DNA of 64,000 nt from Pseudoalteromonas fuliginea (GTDB taxonomy: Bacteria > Pseudomonadota > Gammaproteobacteria > Enterobacterales > Alteromonadaceae), in contig NZ_JJNZ01000007.1 of the NCBI RefSeq assembly GCF_000690055.1, forward strand, positions 85,012 through 149,011, given 5' to 3'. Made by a program: the position numbers and the translations under genes. Below are positions 9,346-18,840 of the stretch, in pieces. The notes beneath the pieces are model-generated. The model did not search any database. It was not told where the DNA came from and worked only from the letters and a program-made list of their open reading frames with translations. Every line of letters begins with the position of its first letter. Positions within the stretch are counted from its first letter, which is position 1.

Positions 9346-10557
9346 TTATTGCTCCTTTTTAAGTGCTGTGAGCCAAGACCCGAGCGTTTCGCGCTCTGTG
9401 TCAGTCATTTTGGTCATATTAGCCAGTGGCATATCTTTGGTTATAACCGCGCGGGTATGAATAAGCGTGCTGGCTTTTTTTACATCACTAATAGAGTCGA
9501 GCTTAAAGCCTAGCGGCGCTGTTTGAAAAAGCTCAGAGGTAGGTGTTTCGCTGTGGCACTGTGTACAGTGCTTACTAATTATATCCCACGCTTGTGCGTC
9601 GGTAATACTTGCTTGTAAAGGCGCGCTTTCGCCTGCATTTGTTGGTGTACTGGGCCAAGGGGCTATGGCGAGCATAAGAGCAAAAAAGGCGGCAATACCG
9701 CTTACAAGTACTGAGGGCTTATTAACGCCTTGATGCTTTAAGTTAAAGTAATGGCGTATCCACATACCAATACCAAACAGCGCAATTAAAATAAGCCAGC
9801 CAAAGTTGTGGCTATACGTATAAGGAAAGTGATTGCTAAGCATAATAAATACTACAGGTAATGTGGCGTAGTTATTATGAATAGAACACAGCTTTGCCTT
9901 TAAACCTGGCGCTGAATCAGGGATTCTACCAGCTTCTACTTCACTCACCATGTAGCGCTGCCCTGGCATAATAATGTGATACACATTGCCAACCATACAC
10001 GTGCCAATGAGTGCGCCTACATGAATATACACAGCGCGGTCGCTAAATAATTGATCAACCCCAAAAGTCCACAGAGCTAATAAACCAATAACTACAGCAA
10101 TAAACACTTTGCCGTTTTCAACCAGCGGGGTTTTACACAATAAACGATAAATACCATAACCTAAGCCAATAAAACCAAGGGATGCGCCAATAGCTGCAAA
10201 TTTACTTAGCTCACTTTTACTGTTATCAATTAAGTACACATCGGCGCCAACATAATAAAGTAAGCTAAATAGTAATATACCGGTGATCCAGGTTGTGTAC
10301 GCTTCCCACTTAAACCAATGCAGGGTATGAGGCATTTGTTCAGGGCCATTTTGATACTTAGCCACTTCGTAAAAGCCACCACCATGCACGGCCCATAAAT
10401 CGCCTTTTATGCCTTTATCTATTTTCCACTGCGGTGGTGTTTGTAGGTTGTTATCAAGCCATGCAAAATAAAATGAAGCGCCAATCCATGCTATACCAGC
10501 AATAACATGAAAGTAACGCAGTACTAAATGAGCAAGCTCAAATAAATAGTTTTCCAT
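9346..10557 (-). CDS. puuD: PuuD membrane urate oxidase with C-terminal cytochrome c
   Basis: Oxidises urate to 5-hydroxyisourate and passes electrons to the respiratory chain rather than to O2 directly. 403 residues: an integral membrane domain of about eight or nine helices (starting YFHVIAGIAWIGASFYFAWL), then a periplasmic cytochrome c domain with the haem motif CTQCH at about residue 334 and a Met-containing tail. This replaces soluble uricase, none of which is seen in the window. It lies between guaD (5 bp away) and puuE in the operon. Confidence 0.93.
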   Translation of the reverse strand: MENYLFELAHLVLRYFHVIAGIAWIGASFYFAWLDNNLQTPPQWKIDKGIKGDLWAVHGGGFYEVAKYQNGPEQMPHTLHWFKWEAYTTWITGILLFSLLYYVGADVYLIDNSKSELSKFAAIGASLGFIGLGYGIYRLLCKTPLVENGKVFIAVVIGLLALWTFGVDQLFSDRAVYIHVGALIGTCMVGNVYHIIMPGQRYMVSEVEAGRIPDSAPGLKAKLCSIHNNYATLPVVFIMLSNHFPYTYSHNFGWLILIALFGIGMWIRHYFNLKHQGVNKPSVLVSGIAAFFALMLAIAPWPSTPTNAGESAPLQASITDAQAWDIISKHCTQCHSETPTSELFQTAPLGFKLDSISDVKKASTLIHTRAVITKDMPLANMTKMTDTERETLGSWLTALKKEQ

Positions 10558-10562
10558 AACGG

Positions 10563-11927
10563 TTAAGCCTCTTCTAATACCGGTGAGCGGGTGTCTGAAA
10601 ATTGATTGTTATCATCGCGCTTATACACACTTTTACCCATAATGTAGGTTTGCTCAACGCAGCGGTCGTCGCCTAACATCATCATTGCAAATAGTTTTTC
10701 ATGTAGGGTTTTGGCATGCTGTATTCTAAATTTTAAAAATGGGGTTGCTGAACAATCCATTACAATAAAATCGGCTTCACAACCGGCTTCAAAATTACCA
10801 ATTGTCCCTTCTAAATCAAGTGCTCTAGCCCCGCCGAGTGTTGCTAAATACAGCCCTTTAAATGCTGAAAACTTTTGACCTTGTAACTGTTGGATTTTGT
10901 ACGCTTCGTTACCTGTTTGTAGCATAGAAAAGCTTGTTCCTGCGCCTACATCGGTACCCATGCCTACGTTTATGCCGTGCTCTTCACAGGCTTTTAAATT
11001 TAAAAGTCCTGATCCTAAAAATAGGTTTGAGGTAGGGCAGTGCGATATTGCCGCATTGTTATCTGCAAGGCAGCATAGCTCGCGCTCAGATAAATGAATA
11101 CTATGGGCAAATACTGAGCGTTTACGTACCATTTTTGCTTGCTCGTACACGCCTAAGTAGTCTTTGGCTTCTGGAAATAGCCCTTTTACCCATTCGCACT
11201 CGTCTTTGTTTTCCGATAGGTGTGTATGCAGGTAGGTGTCTGGGTATTCTTCAAGCAATTGAGTACATTTTTGAAGTTGCTCAGGGGTTGATGTAGGAGC
11301 AAAACGCGGTGTAACTGCGTAGCTTAACCTGTCAACATTGTGCCATTTTTCAATGAGGGCTTTAGATTCGTCATAACTTGTTTGCGCGCAATCAGATAAG
11401 TCGTCAGGGCAGTTACGATCCATCATTACTTTACCGGCAATCATGCGTAAATTGCGTTTTTGTGATTCTTTAAAAAACGCATCAACCGATTGCGGATGCA
11501 CTGTGCCAAATACAAGGGCAGTGGTTGTGCCATTGCGCAGCAGCTCGTCTAAAAAGCGATTAGAGATCTCTTTTGAATAATGCTTACATGTAAACTTTTT
11601 CTCTGTCGGAAACGCGTATTCGGTGAGCCAACTTAGCAGTTGCTCGCCATACGCGCCTACCATTTCGGTTTGCGGCAAATGTATGTGTGTGTCAATCATA
11701 CCAGGCATAACGAGTTTGCCATCGTGGCGGATAACACGCGCTGATTTATCAATTGTTGGCAGTATGTCGTGCTCGTAGCCAAGTTTAACTACTTTGCCGT
11801 GCTTGATAACTAATGCGCCCTTTTCAAAAAAACGATGGGCGTTTTCGCCAGTAATGGCAGGGTCGTCAACAAAGTCGAGTATATCGGCACAAACTACTGT
11901 TAAGTTATTATTGTTTTGTGTGCTCAT
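10563..11927 (-). CDS. guaD: guanine deaminase
   Basis: Deaminates guanine to xanthine, feeding XdhAB. 454 residues of the amidohydrolase superfamily. Metal ligands are visible: DTHIHLPQTEM (HxH) at about residue 79, THLSENKDECEW at about 235, AHSIHLSERE at about 273, and the GMGTDVGAGTSFSM aspartate at about 327. Its place between uraH and puuD, with 2-5 bp gaps, puts it in the xdh operon. Confidence 0.93.
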   Translation of the reverse strand: MSTQNNNNLTVVCADILDFVDDPAITGENAHRFFEKGALVIKHGKVVKLGYEHDILPTIDKSARVIRHDGKLVMPGMIDTHIHLPQTEMVGAYGEQLLSWLTEYAFPTEKKFTCKHYSKEISNRFLDELLRNGTTTALVFGTVHPQSVDAFFKESQKRNLRMIAGKVMMDRNCPDDLSDCAQTSYDESKALIEKWHNVDRLSYAVTPRFAPTSTPEQLQKCTQLLEEYPDTYLHTHLSENKDECEWVKGLFPEAKDYLGVYEQAKMVRKRSVFAHSIHLSERELCCLADNNAAISHCPTSNLFLGSGLLNLKACEEHGINVGMGTDVGAGTSFSMLQTGNEAYKIQQLQGQKFSAFKGLYLATLGGARALDLEGTIGNFEAGCEADFIVMDCSATPFLKFRIQHAKTLHEKLFAMMMLGDDRCVEQTYIMGKSVYKRDDNNQFSDTRSPVLEEA

Positions 11928-11929
11928 AG

Positions 11930-12280
11930 TTAGCTACCTCTGTATGTAGAGTAGCCAAACGGGCTAAGCAACAATGGGATATGGTGATGTTTAGTATCTT
12001 GTAATCTAAACGTTATTTGCGCCTCTGGGTAAAACGCAGGGGTAGGTTGGTTTTGGTAGTAGCTATCTAAATCAAATACTAGCTTATAGGTTGCAAATTC
12101 TACTTCTGTATTTAGCCAGTCGGTAATTCGCCCATCGGTATCGGTTGTGCCTTGGGTTAGTTGTACCCATTCGTTATTTGTAAGTTTAAATAGCTTAACA
12201 GCAACGTTTGCCGCAGGTTTTCCGGTGCTGGTATCAAGTATATGGGTGGTAATAGGGCTTTTGTTCATACTTTTATTCAT
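11930..12280 (-). CDS. uraH: 5-hydroxyisourate hydrolase (transthyretin-like)
   Basis: Converts 5-hydroxyisourate to OHCU. 116 residues, with the diagnostic N-terminal ITTHILDTSTGKPAANV and the C-terminal tetrapeptide YRGS that marks the hydrolase rather than transthyretin. The ATG overlaps the uraD stop by four bases (ATGA). Cytoplasmic; no signal peptide. Confidence 0.95.
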   Translation of the reverse strand: MNKSMNKSPITTHILDTSTGKPAANVAVKLFKLTNNEWVQLTQGTTDTDGRITDWLNTEVEFATYKLVFDLDSYYQNQPTPAFYPEAQITFRLQDTKHHHIPLLLSPFGYSTYRGS

Positions 12281-12777
12281 AGCAGTGACTCCAATCTTAT
12301 TTTTGTTATTTTGGCTTGTTCGCCCGCGGCTATATTTAGCTCTGTACTGCGGGTGTTGTGTATGCGCTGCTCTATGAGTTCGAGCATTTGTTCGGCCGTT
12401 TTACCGGTGGCGCACACAATAAAAATAAAGCCAAACTTGCTAAGGTACTCTTTATTAAGGGCAATCATTTTGGTAAGTACGGCCTCGTTTGCTTTGCTCA
12501 TACCTGATTGCTCATGCCCCGCTTTTTGTGCGGTAGCAGCGTATTTTTTGCTAAGGGTTGATAAGTCGCCTATTTGCGGGTGGCCTTCAAAGGCAGCTAA
12601 ATAGTCGCTCTCGCCAAGGCTATCCCATATGCTTTGTGCGCATTCAAACAGCTGTTGAGCACTTTTAAATGGCATTGCTTTTATCATGCCCGCTACCCAG
12701 TTAGGGGCCGCGCAGCAATGCTCAAGTGCTTGTTTTGCTTGTGCATCATTTAGCGTATTTATTTGTAAACTGCTCAT
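12277..12777 (-). CDS. uraD: OHCU decarboxylase
   Basis: Decarboxylates 2-oxo-4-hydroxy-4-carboxy-5-ureidoimidazoline to S-allantoin. 166 residues, all helical. The family motif AFEGHPQIGDLS at about residues 61-72 contains the catalytic His, and FGFIFIVCATGK lies at about 114-125. It overlaps both neighbours by four bases (ATGA junctions with xdhC and uraH), so translation is coupled along the operon. Confidence 0.93.
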   Translation of the reverse strand: MSSLQINTLNDAQAKQALEHCCAAPNWVAGMIKAMPFKSAQQLFECAQSIWDSLGESDYLAAFEGHPQIGDLSTLSKKYAATAQKAGHEQSGMSKANEAVLTKMIALNKEYLSKFGFIFIVCATGKTAEQMLELIEQRIHNTRSTELNIAAGEQAKITKIRLESLL

Positions 12778-13664
12778 GCGTTTACTTCCTCCTGCGTGGT
12801 GCTAATTAAGGCATTTTTTAGTGTGCGCCATTGCAAGCCTTGGCGTTTTGGCGCTTGGGTTTGCATAGCCTGATAAAGGCCAATTAGCTGTCCACTAATC
12901 GAAATAGCCACTTCCATTGGCAATTTGCCCGTAATGTTATTAAGCCCAACAGGGCAGGTCATTTGCTGTATTTGGTCGGCTGTAAAATCGCGATGGGCTA
13001 GGCGTTGCTTAAAACGTTTGGCTTTAGTGTCAGAGCCAATTACACCAAGCCAATTGGCATCAGCGCGTTTAATAATGGCTTGGGTGAGGGCAAAATCGAG
13101 CTGGTGGTTATGGGTCAATATTAAGTAGTTGTTAGACTTAGGTGCACGCTTTACTTGTTCTGTGGGCTCTTCATCAACCACTTTTACTACGTTATTTGGA
13201 ATAGTCTGTGGGAATACATCTGCGCGGCTATCTATCCAACGTATGCGCATAGGCAGCTGTGCCAATATACCAATAAGCGCTTGTGCTACATGGCCTGCGC
13301 CATAAATGTCGAGGGTAAAGCGCTCGCATTGCATGCATTCAAGCATAACGGTGGCAGCTCCGCCGCAGCACTGGCCTAAATTTGCACCTAGGTTAAATTG
13401 CTCAATTACTTGGGCGGCTTCGCCTTTGGCAAGTAGTTCGCGGGCTTTTTCTATTACTACGTATTCAAGGTGGCCACCGCCAAGAGTGTCGTAAATATGC
13501 TCGCCGCTTATTACCATTTTTGAGCCTGTGCCGCGTGGGGTTGAGCCATTTGTGCCAAGTACCGTGGCAATTACATAATTAGTGCCGCTTTGTTCGTGCT
13601 CGTTTATAGCCTGCGCCCAGTTTTGAGTATGAAAACCCTGAAACGACTCATTTAAATTAGTCAT
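12774..13664 (-). CDS. xdhC: XdhC molybdenum cofactor insertion/sulfuration chaperone
   Basis: Delivers sulfurated molybdenum cofactor to xanthine dehydrogenase. 296 residues: XdhC/CoxI N-terminal domain (GTNGSTPRGTGSKM at about 36-49, GGGHLEY), then a Rossmann-like C-terminal domain (LDIYGAGHVAQALI at about 115). I start at 13664, where AAGGAG lies eight bases upstream; this overlaps the xdhB stop by eight bases. The longer reading from 13706 would sit inside xdhB. Confidence 0.92.
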   Translation of the reverse strand: MTNLNESFQGFHTQNWAQAINEHEQSGTNYVIATVLGTNGSTPRGTGSKMVISGEHIYDTLGGGHLEYVVIEKARELLAKGEAAQVIEQFNLGANLGQCCGGAATVMLECMQCERFTLDIYGAGHVAQALIGILAQLPMRIRWIDSRADVFPQTIPNNVVKVVDEEPTEQVKRAPKSNNYLILTHNHQLDFALTQAIIKRADANWLGVIGSDTKAKRFKQRLAHRDFTADQIQQMTCPVGLNNITGKLPMEVAISISGQLIGLYQAMQTQAPKRQGLQWRTLKNALISTTQEEVNA

Positions 13665-15996
13665 GTTGATGCTCCTTAAACCAACTAGCGGTTTGCTCAA
13701 TTGCACTCAATACTCGCTCTGGGGTTGCGGGTGTATCCAGTGGGGCTGTGTATTTGTAATCAGCCACACTACTTATGGCATTACGAATAGCGCTCCATAC
13801 ACTAAAGGCCAGCATAAATGGCGGCTCGCCTACGGCTTTTGATCTAAACACGGTGGTTTCTGGATTTGCTGAGTTATAAAGATTGACGTTAAATTCGGCA
13901 GGTGTATCGCCAATGGCTGGTATTTTGTAGTTGGCTGGGCCAAAGCTTGCAAGCTGGCCTTTATCATTCCATTGTAAGTCTTCAGTTGTTAGCCAGCCCA
14001 TACCTTGCACAAAGGCGCCTTCAATTTGCCCTATATCAAGTGCTGGATTAATTGAACTGCCTACATCGTGCAGTATATCAACGCGGGTTACCGTGTTTTC
14101 GCCAGTTAGGGTATCTACTTCTACTTCGCTGAGCGCTACGCCGTGAGCGTAGTAAAAAAATGGGCGGCCTTCACCTTTAGCTCTATCGTAATGAATTTTT
14201 GGTGTGGCGTAATAACCGGTAGATGAAAGCGATATACGATTCATATAAGCAAGATTTGCAAGTTCGCTAAAGCTAATTTCCCCTTTACTAAAAGTAATGA
14301 GGTTATCTTTAAATACAACAGTGTTGCTGTCTACTTCAAAGTGCTCGGTAATAAAATCAATTAAGCGCTCTTTTATTGTGTTTACTGCATTTAGCGCCGC
14401 CATACCGTTTAAGTCGGTACCGCTTGAAGCTGCTGTTGGCGAGGTGTTTGGCACTTTGTCGGTACGCGTAGCACTAATACTTACCGCGTTAAAATCCACC
14501 CCAAAGCCGTGGGCCACAATTTGCGCAATTTTGGTGTTTAGTCCTTGGCCCATTTCGGTGCCGCCGTGGTTTAAATGTATAGAACCATCGCTATATACAT
14601 GTACTAATGCACCGGCTTGGTTTAAGTGTTGTACCGTAAACGATATACCGTATTTAACCGGCGTCATCGCAAGGCCTTTTTTGATAATAGGTGACGATAC
14701 GTTAAATGCTTTAATAGCCTCTTTACGTGCCCAGTAGTCACCCGACTCCTCAAGCTGAGCAATCATATCTATTAAAATATGTTGCTCTACGGTTTGATGG
14801 TACGGCGTGGTATCGCGGCCTTTTTTATATAAATTGAGTTTTCGGATCTCAAGCGGATCTTTACCTAATTTAGCGGCTATATCGTCCATTATTAGCTCGC
14901 CCATAATCATTCCTTGCGGGCCACCAAATCCTCTAAATGCGGTATGGCTTACGGTATTTACTTTACAGCGATTACCCTTAATTGTGGCGGCTGGGTAGTA
15001 GTAGGCGTTATCGGCATGAAACATGGCGCGGTCTACTATTGCATCTGATAAATCGGGGGAGTAGCCACAAAATCCGTTTACGGTAATGTCGGCACCTTCT
15101 ATTAAACCATTTTCGTCAAAACCAACATGATAGTGATTATAAAACGGGTGGCGTTTACCGGTTAATTTAAAATCGTCGCTACGGGCTAGGCGCATTTTTA
15201 CTGCGCAGCCAAGGTGGTAAACCGCAAGGGCTGCAAGGCATGCCCATGGTGCGCCTTGGGTTTCTTTGCCGCCAAAAGCACCGCCCATACGGCGGGTTTC
15301 TACGTTTACAAAGCTAAATGGCTTTTTTAAAATTTTAGCAACTAAGTGTTGAACCTCAGTAGGGTGTTGCGTAGAACACTGAACATGAATGCCCCCGTCG
15401 TTATCAGGTTGCGCCAGCGCTATTTGGCCTTCTAAATAAAAGTGTTCTTGCCCGCCTATGTTTATTTCGCCTTTAAGCTGGTGGATTGCGTTATTAATGG
15501 CTTGTTCGCTGTTACCACGGTTAAGTGAATGGGGCGGCCTTACCCAGTGCTCTTTGCTAATGGCTTCTTTAATATCAAGTATGGGTGTAGTTTGCTCGCA
15601 CTCTATAACCACTAAACGTGCAGCGCGGCGCGCTATTTCATAGGTGTCGGCAACTACTACCAGCACAGGTTGCCCGTGGTATTGAATTTCATGGCTGGTC
15701 AGCAGTACATCACCTGGAAATACTGGGCCAATATCTAATTTACCCGGAACATCTTCGGCAGATAAAATACGTTTAACGCCTTTAACTGCTAGTGCGTGAC
15801 TGGTATCAATTGATTTAATAAAGCCGCTTGTAACAGGGGCGAGCACTGGGTATGCATGCAGGCAACCGTAAGGCTCAGGATTATCGTCGGCAAAATTTGC
15901 ACTGCCACAAACTTGTTTAATAGCGCTTTCGTGATATTTAGATTCTCCAACGCTACCACCTTGCGCTTTTAGTTTATCCATTTCAAAGTGACGCAT
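13657..15996 (-). CDS. xdhB: xanthine dehydrogenase, molybdopterin-binding subunit
   Basis: Large subunit oxidising hypoxanthine/xanthine to urate. About 779 residues. Moco-contact motifs are present: HFYLEGQIALA (about 188), RRMGGAFGGKETQGAPWA (about 235), FRGFGGPQGM (about 350), GGTEMGQGLNTK (about 500), and the catalytic Glu in KAVGEPPFMLAFS (about 730). I use the ATG at 15996 because GAGG lies eight bases upstream; it overlaps the xdhA stop by 14 bases. Confidence 0.95.
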   Translation of the reverse strand: MRHFEMDKLKAQGGSVGESKYHESAIKQVCGSANFADDNPEPYGCLHAYPVLAPVTSGFIKSIDTSHALAVKGVKRILSAEDVPGKLDIGPVFPGDVLLTSHEIQYHGQPVLVVVADTYEIARRAARLVVIECEQTTPILDIKEAISKEHWVRPPHSLNRGNSEQAINNAIHQLKGEINIGGQEHFYLEGQIALAQPDNDGGIHVQCSTQHPTEVQHLVAKILKKPFSFVNVETRRMGGAFGGKETQGAPWACLAALAVYHLGCAVKMRLARSDDFKLTGKRHPFYNHYHVGFDENGLIEGADITVNGFCGYSPDLSDAIVDRAMFHADNAYYYPAATIKGNRCKVNTVSHTAFRGFGGPQGMIMGELIMDDIAAKLGKDPLEIRKLNLYKKGRDTTPYHQTVEQHILIDMIAQLEESGDYWARKEAIKAFNVSSPIIKKGLAMTPVKYGISFTVQHLNQAGALVHVYSDGSIHLNHGGTEMGQGLNTKIAQIVAHGFGVDFNAVSISATRTDKVPNTSPTAASSGTDLNGMAALNAVNTIKERLIDFITEHFEVDSNTVVFKDNLITFSKGEISFSELANLAYMNRISLSSTGYYATPKIHYDRAKGEGRPFFYYAHGVALSEVEVDTLTGENTVTRVDILHDVGSSINPALDIGQIEGAFVQGMGWLTTEDLQWNDKGQLASFGPANYKIPAIGDTPAEFNVNLYNSANPETTVFRSKAVGEPPFMLAFSVWSAIRNAISSVADYKYTAPLDTPATPERVLSAIEQTASWFKEHQHD

Positions 15997-17482
15997 GTGA
16001 GATCCTCGTAATGGCAATGTTGTTATTGTTGCGTGCTTGCGGCTCACAAAACTCAATACCAATGCGTTGTAATAAGTTTTTGCTTACCGTAGTGCGATAA
16101 TGCGCACTGCTTCTTACATCGCTCATAGGCGTAAAGTCATCGTTAATAGCCGTTGCTGCGTCTATAAAACTACTTACTTGTAATGATTGAGATATCAGCT
16201 TTTGCTCAATATGCTGCGCGCGCTTAGGAATAGCTGCCATACCGCCCATAGCGCAGCGGGCTTGAGTAATCATGTTTTGTGAATGCTCTATAGCAAGCAC
16301 CAAACACACGGTAGATATATCGTCTTCAAAGCGTTTTGATATTTTATGACACGCCAGTTTTAGTGACTCTGGGCGCTTTGGGATGGTGAACTTACTAATT
16401 ACTTCATCGCTTTTAAGAACTGTTTTTTTGTAATCAATAAAGTAGTCGGTAACTTTAATAGTGCGCGTACCAGCGCTGCTTAATAAATCCATTGATGCAT
16501 TAAGAGCGATTAAAAGGGGGGCGGGATCGCCAATAGGAGAGGCATTCCCTATGCTGCCACCGAGTGTGCCGCTGTTACGTACTTGGCTTGAGCCTAAGCG
16601 TTCAAATAGCTCTTTTGACTCTGGGTAATGGTTATAAAACACCTCAACAAATTGGCTATAAGGTAGTGCTGCACCAATGTGTAACTCACCGTTGTTATCT
16701 GCCAAGGTGCAAAGATCCTTTACTTGGCTAAGGGAGATAATTACATCCGGTAAGAGCATGTTTTGGCTAAGCTCAATGGCAAAGTCGGTGCCACCAGCAA
16801 CTAAATGTGCATAAGGATAAAGCGCTTTTAGCTCAACAAGTTGTTGGGCAGTTTGTGGTAAGTAAAATTTGCGAGGACCATTTTTTAAAAATGGAATATC
16901 GTCATCATATTGCGTATTAAGTGATGCTTTAAATTGAGCGGCCATTGCTGAGTACGGTTCAGCTTTACGCTCATAGCTATAGGCTTTTTCGGCTGCAAGT
17001 AATATTGGGCTATAACCTGTACAACGGCATAAGTTACCACCAAGTGCATGAATAACCGCTTTTTTACCAGGGTACGTTGGTTCATTAATATAAAGAGCCA
17101 ACAAACTCATTATTATACCGGGCGTGCAAAAACCACATTGCGAACCATGACACTCCACCAGTGCACGTTGTACGGGGTGTAAATCGGTTAAGTTTGGGTA
17201 TAAGCCAGTAGTCACAGCTTCTACCGTTACTATATGTTTTGCATGCGCATTACCTAATAACAATAAACAGCTGTTCATTGTTTTGTATTGCCAACTAGTT
17301 TGCCCGTTTGCATTTATACGCTCTTCACCCACTAAAATTGTGCACGCGCCACAGTCGCCAGTTGCACACCCTTCTTTGGTGCCCACTTTCCCTTTTTTGG
17401 TGCGTAGCCAGTCCAAAATGGTGAGACTTGGCGAACATTCTTGTACTTCAATTGGCGTGTTATTTAATAAAAATTGAATCAC
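15983..17482 (-). CDS. xdhA: xanthine dehydrogenase, FeS/FAD subunit
   Basis: Small subunit carrying electrons from molybdopterin to FAD. About 499 residues. An N-terminal 2Fe-2S domain (KEGCATGDCGACTILVG at about 40-56), a second 2Fe-2S domain (SQCGFCTPGIIMS at about 113 and GGNLCRCTGYSP at about 149), and the FAD domain (VAGGTDFAIEL at about 233; LGGSIGNASPIGDPAP at about 315). I start at the GTG at 17482, which has AAGGGGG just upstream and begins the ferredoxin fold at once; the ATG at 17578 would add an unsupported extension. First gene of the operon. Confidence 0.93.
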   Translation of the reverse strand: MIQFLLNNTPIEVQECSPSLTILDWLRTKKGKVGTKEGCATGDCGACTILVGEERINANGQTSWQYKTMNSCLLLLGNAHAKHIVTVEAVTTGLYPNLTDLHPVQRALVECHGSQCGFCTPGIIMSLLALYINEPTYPGKKAVIHALGGNLCRCTGYSPILLAAEKAYSYERKAEPYSAMAAQFKASLNTQYDDDIPFLKNGPRKFYLPQTAQQLVELKALYPYAHLVAGGTDFAIELSQNMLLPDVIISLSQVKDLCTLADNNGELHIGAALPYSQFVEVFYNHYPESKELFERLGSSQVRNSGTLGGSIGNASPIGDPAPLLIALNASMDLLSSAGTRTIKVTDYFIDYKKTVLKSDEVISKFTIPKRPESLKLACHKISKRFEDDISTVCLVLAIEHSQNMITQARCAMGGMAAIPKRAQHIEQKLISQSLQVSSFIDAATAINDDFTPMSDVRSSAHYRTTVSKNLLQRIGIEFCEPQARNNNNIAITRISHASL

Positions 17483-17612
17483 ACAGACCCCCTTAACTTT
17501 TATAAAGCCTGATACATAAAGGCTTGGCGTATGTTTTCTCTTGTTGTTTGCGCACGGGTAACAAAAATACTTTTTCATCTTTAGTTAGCTTATTGCAGTT
17601 ACTATGCCATTG

Positions 17613-17628
17613 TTGACCGCTTGGTCAG
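17613..17628. promoter_or_regulatory. RutR-like operator upstream of the xdhA operon
   Basis: TTGACC-GCTT-GGTCAG is a 16-bp palindrome with one mismatch between its half sites. It matches the E. coli RutR consensus TTGACCA-N2-TGGTCAA at most outer positions. It lies about 130 bp upstream of the xdhA GTG and just before the decayed ABC gene on the other strand. The same motif is found upstream of the RutR-like gene at 35637-35652. Confidence 0.6.
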
Positions 17629-17666
17629 TTGGTGATTCGAAGCGGCAAAATTGTCGAGGTGTAGGT

Positions 17667-17877
17667 AATAACGGCGTAGCCTTAAAAATAAAGCTAGGTA
17701 AAGTGGATGCTTTTAATATGTGGGTCCAAAGGTGAAAATGGTGCTGGTAAAAACACATTAATGAAAATGCTTTATGGTGTGATTAAACCTGACCAAGGGG
17801 ACATGTTTTTTATAATGAATATAAAAGAACTTGCTGATACGCGCGATTTAGCAGCACGCTTGCGGTTCGAGTTATAA
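17667..17877 (+). pseudogene. remnant of an ABC transporter ATP-binding protein (nucleoside/BMP-type)
   Basis: The + strand encodes two overlapping pieces of an ABC ATPase in different frames. First [16 protein letters not shown] (like the strand before the P loop), then a frame change near 17720 and [20 protein letters not shown], a Walker A motif with S changed to N, and DQG. Homology stops soon after and the frame ends at 17877. The form GENGAGK(S)TLMK.LYG is typical of ATPases of BMP-type nucleoside ABC systems. Its place divergent from xdhA, with a RutR-like site between, suggests a lost purine-uptake operon. Confidence 0.75.
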
Positions 17878-17982
17878 CAACGTCAACACGTTATGGTATG
17901 TTATTAAAATCACATAAACATTTGAATAACCTAAATTAATTGTGTTAAATTACGATTAAATGAAAATGCGGACTTGATTTAA

Positions 17983-18579
17983 ATGGACTCTCAAATTGAT
18001 TTTTCTACCTACACTTTAGATGAGCTTTACTCATCAGCGGAAGCTATAGATCGCGAAGCCTACCCAGATCGAGCAAAGGAAATAGACAACTTAATTAAAA
18101 CGCGAGAAGCACAGAGCCCATCTGAAAATATTGTATCAAAAGTAGCAGGAGAAAAAGCAACGCGCTCAGATAGGCTAGTGGCTGCTATTGTTGATGGCGT
18201 TTTAGGTGTTGTTTGTTTTATACCTGTATTCATGCTCGTAGGGTTTGATAATTTAAGCCAACCAACACTTACTTTATCTGCAGGTTTGCTAGGTTATGGC
18301 ATATTAAGCACGTTAGTGCTTCATGGTTACCTTATGTACCAACGCGGACAAACAATTGGTAAATCTTTAATGTCTATCCGTATTGAAAATTTAGATGGTA
18401 CACAAGCAAGCTTTACTACAATTTACTTTAAACGCATGCTTTCTATGCAACTATTATCACTTGCACCTTCGGTAGGTCAGTTTATAGCAGGTCTTGTTAA
18501 TCCATTATTTATACTTGGAAAAGATAAACGATGTTTACATGATCATTTAGCGGGAACAAAAGTGAGTTATGTAGATTAA
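17983..18579 (+). CDS. RDD-family membrane protein
   Basis: 198 residues. The N-terminal 65 residues are soluble and charged (YTLDELYSSAEAIDREAYPD). The C-terminal part is an RDD domain: SDRLVAAIVDGVLGVV (first helix, with the R-D pair), a second helix about 103-123, and QTIGKSLMSIRIENLDGTQ followed by the third hydrophobic segment. Some RDD proteins act as Na+/H+ antiporters, but most are uncharacterised. It stands alone, about 100 bp after the ABC remnant. Confidence 0.85.
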   Translation: MDSQIDFSTYTLDELYSSAEAIDREAYPDRAKEIDNLIKTREAQSPSENIVSKVAGEKATRSDRLVAAIVDGVLGVVCFIPVFMLVGFDNLSQPTLTLSAGLLGYGILSTLVLHGYLMYQRGQTIGKSLMSIRIENLDGTQASFTTIYFKRMLSMQLLSLAPSVGQFIAGLVNPLFILGKDKRCLHDHLAGTKVSYVD

Positions 18580-18714
18580 TCAGGATATTAATTATGGCAA
18601 CTTTGCCCGGATTTAAGTTTGATTAACAAAAGTTACAAAATGGCGTATTTCACTAAATTGGTAATATAATTAAAAAACCTTACCGATTTTTTTGACTAGT
18701 AACCAAGGATGATT

Positions 18715-18840
18715 ATGAAAAACAACACACAGCTAATTTTAGCACTAGCGGCTTCTTTAATTTGTTACTCAACATATATATTATTCATTGGTTTTCTTAC
18801 CGCGGCGAAAATCAATGAGGTGATAAATGAGAATATTTAG
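18715..18840 (+). CDS. small single-span membrane protein (41 aa), unknown
   Basis: Begins MKNNTQLILALAASL and ends in INENI. One hydrophobic helix covers residues 7-30. AAGGA lies eight bases upstream of the ATG. Its last 14 bases overlap the start of the zinc-ribbon gene at 18827, which suggests a coupled pair. I recognise no family. Confidence 0.55.
   Translation: MKNNTQLILALAASLICYSTYILFIGFLTAAKINEVINENI

Noticed and set aside
14297..14737. 146-aa open frame antisense to xdhB
   Set aside because: Shadow of a clearly coding, conserved xdhB domain.
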